Assembly (NCBI GenBank): GCA_963741135.1
Contig: CAVUHC010000006.1
Coordinates: 1,054,001-1,118,000, forward strand
From: Gp6-AA40 sp963741135
GTDB lineage: Bacteria > Acidobacteriota > Vicinamibacteria > Vicinamibacterales > UBA2999
DNA: 64,000 bases
Direction: 5' to 3'
Shown here: positions 1 to 8,334 of the stretch, piece by piece
Numbering within the stretch: the first letter of the stretch is position 1
Layout: every line of letters begins with the position of its first letter
Position numbers and translations under genes: made by a program
Notes under the pieces: model-generated
Seen by the model: the letters and a program-made list of their open reading frames with translations, nothing else
Told to the model about the DNA's origin: nothing
Database searches by the model: none

Positions 1-1
1 G

Positions 2-1087
2 CTCCGGATGGCCGGGATCGACGTGCACGTCTACGAGCAGGCCAGCCGTTTTGCACGCCTCGGCGCCGGCATCCAGATGATGCCCAACTCGATGAAGGTG
101 CTGCGACGGATCGGGATCGAGGAACGCGTACGGGCCACTTCGTTCGAGCCGTACTCGCATCTCAATCGCCAGTGGGATACCGGCGCCGTGATGCGGGAGC
201 TGCCGATGCCGGAGTCGCTCTTCGACGCGCCCTATCTCTGCATGCATCGCGGCGACCTGCACGAGGCGCTGGTGTCCGTGCTTCCAGCTGAAGTCATCCA
301 TCGAGGCAAGAAGCTGGTCGGACTCGATGAGCGCGGCGGCCAGGTGACGCTCACGTTCGAGGATGGCGAGCGCGCTCACGCGGACGCCGTCATCGGTGCT
401 GACGGCGTTCATTCGATCGTCCGCGACATCATCATCGGGCCGGATGCGCCGATCCACAAAGGACGCATCGCGTATCGCGCGGTGTTTCCTTCTGCGCTCA
501 TGGACGGCGTGGACGTCGGTCCGTCACGCACCAAGTGGTGGGGCGTCGACCGGCACATCGTCATCTACTACACCCGTCGCGACCGCAGCGAGATCTACTT
601 CGTCACGAGCGTGCCAGAGCCGGCGGATTGGCTCACACGCGAGTCGTGGTCGGCAAAAGGCGACGTGCGCGAGCTGCGCAAGGCCTACGAAGGGTTTCAT
701 CCCGATGTGCGCGCGGTGCTCGACGCGTGCCCCGACTGCCACAAGTGGGCGATCCTCGAGCGCGAGCCACTTCCGCGCTGGAGCGAGGGACGTGTTGTGC
801 TCCTCGGCGATGCCTGCCATCCGATGACGCCCTACATGGCCCAGGGAGCCGCCACGGCGATGGAGGATGCGGCGGTCGTGGCGCGCTGCCTTGCCGAGGT
901 GGAGGGCGGCGACGTTGCGGGTGCATTCACACGGTACGAAGCGCACCGCAAGCCGCGGACGTCGCGCATTCAGGCTATTTCGAGCGCGAACACGTGGATG
1001 AAGGGCGGGAACGACGATACGGCGTGGCTGTACGGCTACGACGCCTGGAACGTCCCGTTGACCACGGAAACCACGCAGTCCCATTGA
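2..1087 (+). CDS. nicC: NicC-type FAD monooxygenase (6-hydroxynicotinate 3-monooxygenase-like), 5'-truncated
   Basis: The reading frame is open from the window edge, so the Rossmann GxGxxG start lies outside. The visible part begins in the first beta-strand/helix (AGIDVHVYEQA). It has the FAD/NADPH motif GADGVHS (about residues 130-136 of the visible protein) and the second FAD motif GDACHPMTPYMAQG (267-280), as in class A flavoprotein hydroxylases. The blocks KWWGVDRH, IYFVTSVPE and the C-terminal SANTWM...AWLYGYD agree with my memory of Pseudomonas NicC rather than salicylate hydroxylase. NicC decarboxylates and hydroxylates 6-hydroxynicotinate to 2,5-dihydroxypyridine. The downstream hydrolase and NiaP-like transporter fit nicotinate catabolism. 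A related hydroxybenzoate or salicylate hydroxylase remains possible. Confidence 0.75.
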   Translation, partial: LRMAGIDVHVYEQASRFARLGAGIQMMPNSMKVLRRIGIEERVRATSFEPYSHLNRQWDTGAVMRELPMPESLFDAPYLCMHRGDLHEALVSVLPAEVIHRGKKLVGLDERGGQVTLTFEDGERAHADAVIGADGVHSIVRDIIIGPDAPIHKGRIAYRAVFPSALMDGVDVGPSRTKWWGVDRHIVIYYTRRDRSEIYFVTSVPEPADWLTRESWSAKGDVRELRKAYEGFHPDVRAVLDACPDCHKWAILEREPLPRWSEGRVVLLGDACHPMTPYMAQGAATAMEDAAVVARCLAEVEGGDVAGAFTRYEAHRKPRTSRIQAISSANTWMKGGNDDTAWLYGYDAWNVPLTTETTQSH

Positions 1088-1128
1088 CAGTGGAGGCCGG
1101 GTCCTGTGAACCCGGCGATCTCAGATCT

Positions 1129-1948
1129 ATGCCATCGATCGCCCGGAACGACATGTTCGCCACCTCCGACGGAACATCCATCGCGTTTACGCATCGACCG
1201 GCACCGACCCCGGGGGCTCCGCGCATGGCGTTCGTGCATTCGCTTGCGCTCGATCGCAGCGTCTGGGACGGCGTTGTCCAGAGACTCGAAGGTGAGGCCG
1301 AGGTTCTCACCTATGATTGCCGCGGCCACGGTCGATCAGATCGGCACGCCGGCGCATACACGGCGCAGCTCTTTGCGCGCGATCTCGCCGAGCTCTTCGA
1401 TCACGTGGGATGGCAGAGCGCCGTGGTTGCTGGATGCTCGATGGGTGGCAACGTCGCGCAAGCCTTTGCCGCTGTGTACCCGCAACGGACCGCTGCGCTC
1501 GGCCTGATCGACACGACGGCATGGTACGGTGCGGACGCGCCGGCGAAGTTCAAGGAGCGCGCCGACGCGGCGAAAGCCAAGAGCATGAGCGGACTCATCG
1601 ACTTCCAGCTCACACGGTGGTTCTCCGACGAGTTTCGCGCCAGTCATCCAGACATGCTGAAGCGAACCACGGAGATCTTCGTCGCCAACGACGTGGACTG
1701 CTACGCCGCCAGCTGCAGCCTGCTCGGTCACGTCGACAGCCGCCAGGATCTGCGGATCGCTCCGCATGCCGGTTGCGATTGTCGTCGGCGAGGAGGACTA
1801 CGCGACGCCCGTGGCCATGGCCCGCCAGCTTCACGCCGCGATTCCGCAGTCGACACTGACGATCCTTCCGCGCGCTCGTCACCTGACGCCTATCGAGCAT
1901 CCGGATCAGATCGCCTCGGAGCTCCGCGGACTCCTGTCACGTCGCTGA
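1129..1948 (+). CDS. Alpha/beta hydrolase (NicD- or enol-lactonase-like), frameshifted
   Basis: The protein starts at ATG 1129 (alternative ATG 1153), 41 bases after the monooxygenase stop. It shows the alpha/beta hydrolase pattern: HSLALDRSVW oxyanion region, DCRGHGRS, and nucleophile elbow GCSMGG with Ser about residue 104. The frame is lost near 1755, and the C-terminal part (MPVAIVVGEEDYATP ... ARHLTPIEHP, with the catalytic-type His) continues in the next frame from about 1757 to 1948. One extra base explains this. The family includes 3-oxoadipate enol-lactonase and NicD, the N-formylmaleamate deformylase that acts after NicC in aerobic nicotinate breakdown. Position next to a nicC-like gene favours a NicD role by inference; sequence alone does not decide it. 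Confidence 0.7.
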
Positions 1949-1955
1949 CCTGAGC

Positions 1956-3339
1956 GTGCCGGACGCCTCAACGCAGGATCTCGTCGCGCGTCTCGAACGG
2001 GTGCCGTTCTCGCGGTGGCACCTGCGCGCCCGCGTCATCGTCGGCAGCGCGACCTTCTTCGACGCATTCGATGCGCTGTCGCTCGCGTTCGTGCTGCCGG
2101 TGCTGGTGCGCCAATGGGGCATGACCCCGGCCGAGATCGGGTGGCTCATCGCGATCGGATATCTGGGCCAGTTCGTGGGCGCGCTGCTGTTTGGCGGGCT
2201 TGCGGAACGCTACGGCCGCGTTCGCAGCGTTGCAGGCGCGACGGCGCTGATGTCGGTGATGAGCATTGCGTGCGCGATGTCGCGGGAGTGTTGCGTCACT
2301 GCTCACGCTGCGGCTCGTGCAGGGCATCGGGGTCGGCGGCGAGATGCCGGTCGCCGCGGTCTACATCAACGAGCTGTCGAAGGCGCAGGGACGCGGACGC
2401 TTCTTCCTGCTGTACGAACTGATTTTTCCGATCGGATTGATGATGACGGGCCAGATCGGCGCCGTGCTCGTGCCAACGCTCGGGTGGCAGATCATGTTCT
2501 TGATCGGCGGGGTGCCGGGCCTGGTCGTCACCGCGCTGCTGCTGCGGCTTCCCGAATCGCCCCGGTGGCTGATTTCGAAGGGACGCCTCGCCGAGGCGGA
2601 GTCGGTCATTCGCCAGATCGAGGCGAGCACGCACAGCCGGGATTCGGGATTCGGGATCCGGGATTCGAGTCCCGAGTCTCCGATCGCGACGTCGAGTCGC
2701 GACTCTCAGGTCCGCCTGAGCCAGCGCAGCCGATGGACGGAGCTCCTTTCCGGCGTCTACCGGGGACGGACGCTCATCGTGTGGACGCTCTGGGCTTGCG
2801 CCTACTTCATCACGAATGGGCTGAACAACTGGATGCCGACGCTATACAGCAGCGTGTATCACCTGAGTCTCAGCCAGGCCCTGCGCGCGGGGACCCTGAC
2901 GAACGTCGCGCAAGTCGTGATCCTCCTCGGCTGCGCGTTTACGATCGATCGCATCGGACGCAGGCGATGGACGGCCGCCGGGTTCGCGGCAGGCGCCGCG
3001 CTGCTCGCACTGCTCGGGACCTTCGCTGCCCAGTCGGTCACGGCTGTCATGGTCCTGGTGACCGTGAGCTATGGAATCGTAGGATCCGTGAACGCGGTGC
3101 TGTATCTCTACACGCCGGAGATCTACCCCACTCGGATGCGTGCGATCGGGACCGGATCGGCGACGTGCTGGCTGCGCCTCGCATCCGCTGCGGGTCCAGT
3201 GCTGGTGGGATACCTGGTCGCCGCCGAAGGCACCGGTGCGGTGTTCATGATGTTTGCCTCAGCCGGCGTGATTGGCGCACTCGCGGCAATCGGTATGCTC
3301 GAGACGCGCAACCGGCGACTCGAAGATCTCAATCCCTGA
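1956..3339 (+). CDS. MFS transporter of the NiaP/sugar-porter-like type, frameshifted
   Basis: A GTG start at 1956 lies 7 bases after the hydrolase stop, suggesting co-transcription. The first half (FFDAFDALSLAFVLPVLV, GGLAERYGRVR) and second half (RLVQGIGVGGEMPVA, LPESPRWL, DRIGRRRW, YTPEIYPTRMRAIG) carry the usual sugar-porter/metabolite:H+ symporter motifs in two frames; the shift lies at about 2270-2300. The PESPRWL and YTPEIYPTR motifs are shared with NiaP niacin transporters, so nicotinate uptake is plausible beside a nicC-like gene. The central cytoplasmic loop (about 2638-2720) consists of an in-frame low-complexity palindromic repeat, which is unusual. Substrate is inferred from context only. 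Confidence 0.7.
2638..2720. repeat. In-frame GGGATTCGGGATTC palindromic repeat inside the MFS gene
   Basis: Direct repeats of gattcggg are followed by the imperfect palindrome cgggattcgagtcccg and the perfect 12-base palindrome gagtcgcgactc. It is translated in frame as a Ser/Asp-rich stretch (SRDSGFGIRDSS...) in the loop between the two six-helix halves. Such elements are usually intergenic. Confidence 0.6.
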
Positions 3340-3424
3340 CGCGCGATCGCGCCGACGCCGATCGAGGCCGGACGGGTGTTCCGCGCTAGAAAAGAGGAGG
3401 GAAGTCCTGTAGCATGCGGTCGCT

Positions 3425-3997
3425 ATGACGACGCTGCTCAAGACCGTGTCGCTCTTATCGCTTGTCGGGCTCGTGACGATCGCTGTGGGTTCCACGGTGT
3501 CCGGGCAGGACCAACCTGCGGCACCGGGACGCGGACGAGCCGCGGGCCCGCCGCCAGCTCCACCGCCCCCTCAGCCGGGACACCCGACAGGGAAGCTCGT
3601 CATCTGGGGAGATCTCGCGAGCTTCGATAATCCCCCGACTCTGCCGACCCATTGCATTCTCACCAGTCGCTTCAAGCGGGGTCAACGCGTCGGTCTCCGT
3701 ATGACGGCGATTGATGGCGGTACGGGCGAGGTTGAGAACACGGCCGTCATGACAGCCCACCTGACGGTCGCCGGCAAAACGATCGACGTTCCCATGCGGT
3801 GGCGTGGCGTCGGAAACGCTCCGGCGGCGGAATACCCACGACAGCCTTCCGAAATGTGGACCGGTGTGTGGACGGTGCCCACCGATACGCCGATCGGCGT
3901 AATCAACTACACGGTGACCGCGACAGATCGATTCGGCCGAACCGCCACGTTTACGCCGTTCATCAACCTGGTGTCGCAACTCACCATCGTCGAATAG
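3425..3997 (+). CDS. Secreted protein of unknown function
   Basis: The 190-residue product has a hydrophobic signal peptide (about residues 1-27, ending near VSGQ), a Pro/Ala/Gly-rich linker (about 30-52, PPPAPPPPQP), then a compact domain of alternating polar and hydrophobic strands (LTVAGKTIDVPMRW, INYTVTATDRFGR). The pattern suggests a beta-sandwich domain outside the cytoplasm. I do not recognise the family. The gene stands alone between the MFS gene and a strong terminator, and no clear Shine-Dalgarno sequence precedes the ATG at 3425. Confidence 0.6.
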   Translation: MTTLLKTVSLLSLVGLVTIAVGSTVSGQDQPAAPGRGRAAGPPPAPPPPQPGHPTGKLVIWGDLASFDNPPTLPTHCILTSRFKRGQRVGLRMTAIDGGTGEVENTAVMTAHLTVAGKTIDVPMRWRGVGNAPAAEYPRQPSEMWTGVWTVPTDTPIGVINYTVTATDRFGRTATFTPFINLVSQLTIVE

Positions 3998-4022
3998 CAC
4001 AACCGAAAGCATAGGATTGCTC

Positions 4023-4043
4023 CGCGGACCCACAGGGTCCGCG
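4023..4043. repeat. GCGGACCC hairpin of the dispersed palindromic family
   Basis: The arms cgcggaccc and gggtccgcg enclose a 3-base loop. It is the same hairpin type as one half of the paired elements at 38558-38600 and 62087-62129. It lies just upstream of the 4055-4087 terminator. Confidence 0.6.
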
Positions 4044-4054
4044 CCACATGCCTG

Positions 4055-4087
4055 AAGGGCCGGTCACAATGACCGGCCCTTCTTTTC
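4055..4087 (+). terminator. Rho-independent terminator
   Basis: A 12-bp stem (aagggccggtca with its complement) and a 3-base loop are followed by ttcttttc. It ends transcription of the secreted-protein gene at 3425-3997. Confidence 0.8.
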
Positions 4088-4154
4088 TACCTGCGCGCCC
4101 CAACTGCCGGACGAGCTTGAGCGAGACGGATTGCGAAGGGGCTGAGGTCGAGCT

Positions 4155-4181
4155 TTGATGGCGTGGCACTGCGCCTACAAT
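4155..4181 (+). promoter_or_regulatory. Possible sigma-70 promoter for the CHRD lipoprotein gene
   Basis: A TACAAT hexamer at 4176-4181 is preceded by TTGATG at 4155-4160 (15-base spacer) or TTTGAT at 4154-4159 (16-base spacer), about 80 bases before the ATG at 4263. The match is suggestive only. Confidence 0.35.
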
Positions 4182-4262
4182 GAGGGTCACGGAGCGACCG
4201 CGCGCTCATCCTGCTCGAAAATTCGCGGTGGCGGCCGGCGGACAGCCGCACCTGGGGGAACG

Positions 4263-4781
4263 ATGAATCGATGGACGTTGATAGCCGTCGCCTTATGTGT
4301 CTTGATTGCCGCATGCGGTGATGAGAACCAGACCACGCCGTCCAATGTGCCGCTGATCTTTTCAGCGATACTCAGTCCAGCCAACGAGGTGCCGCCAGTC
4401 GGCAACGCGGAATCCGGCGGCGGCGGCGCAGTGCAGGTCCAGTTCGACGTGACACGAGGAGCCGGAGACGCGATTACGTCGGCGACGGCGAGTTTCTACT
4501 ATCAGCTCAGTGGCTTTCCGGCCGGTACGACGCTGGTCGGGGCTCATATTCATCCCGCGGCAGCCGGTGTCAACGGCCCCGTGGTTCTGAGCACCGGGCT
4601 CACGGCCACCTCCACGGTGTCGTTGCCCAACGGAACTGGCGAATTCAGGGTGAGCGGCATCGCTGCGGACCCGGCGCTCGTCCAGTCGATCGTCAACAAC
4701 CCGGCGGCGTTCTACTTCAACGTTCACTCGCCGCTGAATCCTGGCGGCTTCTCGCGCGGACAGCTCACCCGGGTGCAATAG
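4263..4781 (+). CDS. CHRD-domain lipoprotein
   Basis: A 172-residue protein starts at ATG 4263, behind a tgggggaa Shine-Dalgarno sequence. The frame stays open upstream to 4155 but without a signal peptide there. The signal sequence ends in a lipobox (LIAAC, Cys18), so it should be lipid-anchored. The rest is a CHRD domain: the LSPANEVPPV opening, the GAHIHPAAAGVNGPVV block and the C-terminal NVHSPLNPGGFSRGQL block. CHRD was first described in chordin and is common in secreted bacterial proteins of unknown role. A second CHRD protein lies at 7836-8273. Confidence 0.85.
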   Translation: MNRWTLIAVALCVLIAACGDENQTTPSNVPLIFSAILSPANEVPPVGNAESGGGGAVQVQFDVTRGAGDAITSATASFYYQLSGFPAGTTLVGAHIHPAAAGVNGPVVLSTGLTATSTVSLPNGTGEFRVSGIAADPALVQSIVNNPAAFYFNVHSPLNPGGFSRGQLTRVQ

Positions 4782-5083
4782 CCTCGCACACGAAAAAAGG
4801 CCCGCCGGTCCCGCAGTCCTATTAGCCGTCGCGGATCACGAGATCGCGCCGATCCTGGCGATACGACATTCGTGAAGCCACACCCTGACCGCACACAATT
4901 TTGTGCAGGCCAACCCTCGAAATGACGCGCGCGTGCTGCGCGACTGAGCGACGGTAAACCAACCGCGAACACATTTGTGTCTCAACTCACGAGTGAGAAC
5001 AAATGTGTGGGACTGCAAGACGCGCACGCCTCACGCTGACCCGCGTATTCACGCGCGTAGCAGTGCGCGCCTCCCGCCGCAAA
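4782..5083. other. Gene-free stretch with operator-like repeats
   Basis: About 300 bases between the CHRD lipoprotein and the sigma-54-activator-like gene hold no convincing gene. They contain gcacacaattttgtgc near 4892-4907 and the inverted repeat annotated at 4969-5008, both built from CACA..TGTG half-sites. Confidence 0.5.
4969..5008. promoter_or_regulatory. Nested inverted repeat, candidate operator
   Basis: A perfect 10-base inverted repeat (acacatttgt ... acaaatgtgt) encloses a second small palindrome, ctcac-ga-gtgag. It lies about 90 bases upstream of the gene at 5097. Each arm is itself nearly palindromic (ACACAWWTGTGT), as expected for a site bound by a dimeric regulator. Confidence 0.5.
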
Positions 5084-5096
5084 AGAGGAATCAACA

Positions 5097-5612
5097 TTGC
5101 TTGATCGCACCGAAGTCTTTCTGTCACCTTATGGAATTCAAAAACTTATGATGCCTGCAACCGCGTCGCCCCCTCAGTCCAACTTCAATTCGGCCGAACC
5201 ACTCGTACGTGTCCTTCGCAACGAGTTGTCCTGGCTGTCTCGCGCACACCCGAACATCCTGCTCGTTGGCAACGGGACGGCAACCGCCGCTGCGCTGAGT
5301 GAGTTGCAATCGATGTATCAGTTTCCGGTTATCGTGCGGAAGTGCGGCCGTCTCCCGCTCGCGCTGCCGCCAACGGAGTCAGCCAACACGCTGATCCTGC
5401 ACGACGTTGCTGCGTTAGCCCCAGGGGAGCAGCAGATGCTGAGCGACTGGTTGTCCAGTGAACATCGCCGAACCCAGGTCGTGACGACGAGCTCAGAGGC
5501 ACTACTGCCGCTCGTCACGAGTGGGGCGTTCCTGTCGACCCTGTACTACCGTCTGAATGTCGTCTACGTCGATGTGACGGCATCCTCGGCGGCGATCGAA
5601 CCCGGCGGCTGA
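5097..5612 (+). CDS. Degenerate sigma-54-activator (AAA+) domain protein
   Basis: A TTG start at 5097 is favoured because agagga lies at the right distance upstream; ATG 5148 has no such site. The 171-residue product looks like a stripped NtrC-type AAA+ domain. LLVGNGTATAAA (about 55-66) sits where Walker A would be but lacks GxxGxGK. NTLILHDVAALAPGEQQ (97-113) resembles the Walker B region LFLDEI. GAFLSTLYYRLNVVYVDV (143-160) matches the GRFREDLYYRLNV block of sigma-54 activators. The GAFTGA loop, the receiver domain and the helix-turn-helix are absent. It probably cannot hydrolyse ATP; a regulatory or scaffold role is inference. Confidence 0.6.
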   Translation: MLDRTEVFLSPYGIQKLMMPATASPPQSNFNSAEPLVRVLRNELSWLSRAHPNILLVGNGTATAAALSELQSMYQFPVIVRKCGRLPLALPPTESANTLILHDVAALAPGEQQMLSDWLSSEHRRTQVVTTSSEALLPLVTSGAFLSTLYYRLNVVYVDVTASSAAIEPGG

Positions 5613-5662
5613 GGGCCGCTGAGTGTGGCGATGTCGTGCCCCTGGGGCGAAAAAGCGGATCC

Positions 5663-7822
5663 TTAGTTCGTCTCCGGAAGTTCGAACACGTACAGCGCGT
5701 TGCCGGTCGTCGGATGCTTGACGTCAGGTGCGATCAGCCTCGGGACGTTGCGTGGGCTCCCGCCGCCGAGCCCGGTGGAGACAGCGATGTACTGCCGGCC
5801 TCCGGCGCTGAACGAGATCGGATATCCCTGTACCGACGTGCCGAGCCGCGTTTGCCAGAGGATCTTGCCGTTCCGCACATCGAACGCACGGAAGTTCCGG
5901 TCCAGATCACCGACGAAGGCGACGTCGCCACCGGTGGTCAGCACGGACGTCAGAAACGACGGCCGCTGGTCGTACGTCCAGACCTGCCGCATGGTCCGGA
6001 CGTCGAAGGCGGCAAGTTTGCCAATGTTGCCGTCGCTGCCTGGCATCTCGAAGAACCTGCGATCGGCCTGCGTGCCGCCGGATCCTTCTTTCATGTCCAC
6101 TTGCCGCCCGCGGATTTCAAAGCAGCTCTGACTGATTGGAATCACGAGGAGACCGCTCCCCGGGTGGTAACTCATGGCCTGCCAGTTGTGGCCACCTTCC
6201 GTGCTCGGACAGGCGCTGATCCAGTCGCCCACCTTGGCTTCGAGGATGTCGCCTCGGTACGTCACCGCCCCCGTCTTCGCGTCGATCGTATCGAAGACGT
6301 TCTGGAAGATCGTTTCCTTGTGGCTGACGAACTGGCCCGTCTGCCGATCGAGCTTCCACAGGATGCCGGGTTTGCCGATGGTGAACACGAACTTCCGGCC
6401 ATCGACGTCCACAAGCACGCGCTCGAACACTTCGTCCAGATCGAGCGCTTCACCGGGCGCGTGCTGGAAGTACCACGACAGCTTCCCGGTGTCGGGATTC
6501 AACGCGAGCGTCGAGCTCGTGTACAACGCCTTGTCGAGCGCTGACATGCCGCGGCTGGCTGGCACCCACGGCTTGGCCTGCGCGGTTCCCCAGTAGGTGA
6601 GGTTCAGCTCCGGATCGTAGCTGCCGGTGATCCACGTTTCGCCGCCGGCGCGGAACATCATCGGCTGCTTGCCCCACGTATCGCCGCCTGGCTCGTCCGG
6701 CCTGGCCACCGTGTTGAACCGCCACAGCAGCCGGCCCGTGGCCGCGTCGAGAGCGCTGATGTAGCAGCCCGATTCCTTGAAGCGATCGCAGGCGTTGAGT
6801 CCCTGCAGGAGCTTTCCTTTGATCACGATCGGCCCGGTCGCCGCTCTGTACCCCTTCGTCGCGTCCGCAAAGCGCGTGTCCCAGACAAGCTCTCCGGTCC
6901 GCGCATTCAACGCAACCATCCGTGCGTCGCTTGTCGTGACAAAGAGCTTGTCCTGGTAGATCGCCAGGTTGCGCATCGCTCCGCCCTGGTCGGGGCCTGC
7001 GCGGTACTCCCAGATCAATTCACCGGTGCGCCCGTTGAGCGCTTGCACGATGTTGCCCGTGTGCACGAGATAGAGAATCCCGTTGTGCGCGAGCGGCATC
7101 GGCTCGTTGACGCCGCCTTCGCTCATCGCCCAGACCCACGCGAGGCGCAGGTTCTTCACGTTATCGCGCGTGACCTGGGTGAGGGGACTGTAGCTCCAGC
7201 CCTGATAGTTGCGGCGCACCATCAGCCAGTCACCGGCTTCCGGGTTGCGCAGCATTTCGTCGGTCACCGGGACGTAGTTGGGGATGTCGCCTTTCAGGAT
7301 GAGGCCCCTGAGCGATTGCGGCGCCGCGGCACCATCGCCGTCACCTCCCGCGCCTCCCGCACGTCCGCCAGCCTGTGCGGGTGCGGCGACTGGCGCCGCA
7401 GGCGGCGCCTGCCGCATCGCAACCGCACGAATAGCGGACGTCGTCTGCGGTGTCAGCGGCTGGGTGCCCGGGACCGCGCCGTTGGCCTGGAGGATGTAGG
7501 CCACGATGTTCGTATTCGCAGGCTGTCCAGCGCCGCCGGGGTTGTCCGGCGGCATCGCCTTCGTGATGTACGCAGCGAGGTCGCTCACCGACCTCTCTCC
7601 CCACTGGCCGATGAAGCTGGCCCCGGCCAACTGCGGTGCCTCGTTGCTACCACCCAGGTCGACTTGATGGCACGCGGCGCAGTTCGTTTCGTACGCCGTG
7701 CGTCCGGCAGCGGCCTGTTGCGCAGTGAACACAGGCGCGGGCGCCGGCTGCTGGGCGAGCGCGACGACGCCACATGCGCACGCTACGGCTGCTGTTGTGA
7801 GCCAGAAACGCGAAGTCATCAT
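5663..7822 (-). CDS. Cytochrome c-PQQ-dependent dehydrogenase (quinohaemoprotein)
   Basis: The 719-residue product has a signal peptide (about 1-23), a cytochrome c domain with CAACH (48-52), a Pro/Ala/Gly-rich linker (about 120-165) and a PQQ beta-propeller dehydrogenase domain. Propeller evidence is repeated W-type blocks such as ALNGRTGELIWEYRAG and ALNPDTGKLSWYFQHAPGEALDLDEVF. Asp461 is the presumed catalytic base and Asp463 follows two residues later, the DxD arrangement of lanthanide-dependent PQQ enzymes. Two Cys (NACDRFKESGC, about 344 and 353) replace the usual vicinal pair. It should oxidise an alcohol, sugar or aldehyde in the periplasm and pass electrons through its own haem. It is the last gene of the run that starts with DUF58, 13 bases after the CHRD gene. 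Confidence 0.85.
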   Translation of the reverse strand: MMTSRFWLTTAAVACACGVVALAQQPAPAPVFTAQQAAAGRTAYETNCAACHQVDLGGSNEAPQLAGASFIGQWGERSVSDLAAYITKAMPPDNPGGAGQPANTNIVAYILQANGAVPGTQPLTPQTTSAIRAVAMRQAPPAAPVAAPAQAGGRAGGAGGDGDGAAAPQSLRGLILKGDIPNYVPVTDEMLRNPEAGDWLMVRRNYQGWSYSPLTQVTRDNVKNLRLAWVWAMSEGGVNEPMPLAHNGILYLVHTGNIVQALNGRTGELIWEYRAGPDQGGAMRNLAIYQDKLFVTTSDARMVALNARTGELVWDTRFADATKGYRAATGPIVIKGKLLQGLNACDRFKESGCYISALDAATGRLLWRFNTVARPDEPGGDTWGKQPMMFRAGGETWITGSYDPELNLTYWGTAQAKPWVPASRGMSALDKALYTSSTLALNPDTGKLSWYFQHAPGEALDLDEVFERVLVDVDGRKFVFTIGKPGILWKLDRQTGQFVSHKETIFQNVFDTIDAKTGAVTYRGDILEAKVGDWISACPSTEGGHNWQAMSYHPGSGLLVIPISQSCFEIRGRQVDMKEGSGGTQADRRFFEMPGSDGNIGKLAAFDVRTMRQVWTYDQRPSFLTSVLTTGGDVAFVGDLDRNFRAFDVRNGKILWQTRLGTSVQGYPISFSAGGRQYIAVSTGLGGGSPRNVPRLIAPDVKHPTTGNALYVFELPETN

Positions 7823-7835
7823 GACGGGCGCACTC

Positions 7836-8273
7836 CTACGGCAAGAGCCATCCCCGAAGGTTGCCTTCCGGGGCTTTCTCGCTGTGAATCTGGATGTAGA
7901 GCCTTCCGCGCTTCAGATGATCCACCTGCGCGGACGTGAGCATCAACTCGCCTTGCACTGTACCCGACGTCGCCTTGGACACAGTCAGGTCGAGCACCGG
8001 AGGGCCTGAAATGCCTCTCGGCCCGACGTGGACCTGGGCGATTGTGGCCGGCGCCTGCAGGCCGGAAAAGGTTCCTGAAACTGTGAGTTTCGTTCCTGTG
8101 AGCACCGCGGTGGCCGCACCCACTCCGGTGGTGCCTGCCTGAGTGGTGGCATCGACGGGCATAGGCGAGAGCCGCCCCTTGAACGTCTGGGCACCCTGCG
8201 CGTATACGAGCGAGGTGAGCGCCAGGATGATCGTGATCGCAATGCTCGCGGGCCGCGACCGCACCGTCTGCAT
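7836..8273 (-). CDS. CHRD-domain secreted protein
   Basis: The ATG at 8273 is chosen because GGAGGG precedes it and a signal peptide (ITIILALTSLVYAQG) follows; the frame is open further upstream without meaning. The 145-residue product has the CHRD pattern: a FKGRLSPMPVD opening, IAQVHVGPRGISGPPVLDL, and a final RLYIQIHSEKAPEGNLRGWL block. It lies 13 bases before the PQQ dehydrogenase and 61 bases after the VWA gene, so it is probably co-transcribed. Its role is unknown; position suggests an envelope accessory to the dehydrogenase. Confidence 0.8.
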   Translation of the reverse strand: MQTVRSRPASIAITIILALTSLVYAQGAQTFKGRLSPMPVDATTQAGTTGVGAATAVLTGTKLTVSGTFSGLQAPATIAQVHVGPRGISGPPVLDLTVSKATSGTVQGELMLTSAQVDHLKRGRLYIQIHSEKAPEGNLRGWLLP

Positions 8274-8334
8274 AGACCCTCCAGTACTCAATGACGACCG
8301 GCGAATGAGAGGAGATTGGACGGTGATTATAGCC

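Noticed and set aside
5636..7939. Long open frames on the plus strand opposite the PQQ dehydrogenase
   Set aside because: They have no domain pattern, signal or ribosome-binding site and are high-GC shadows of the minus-strand gene.
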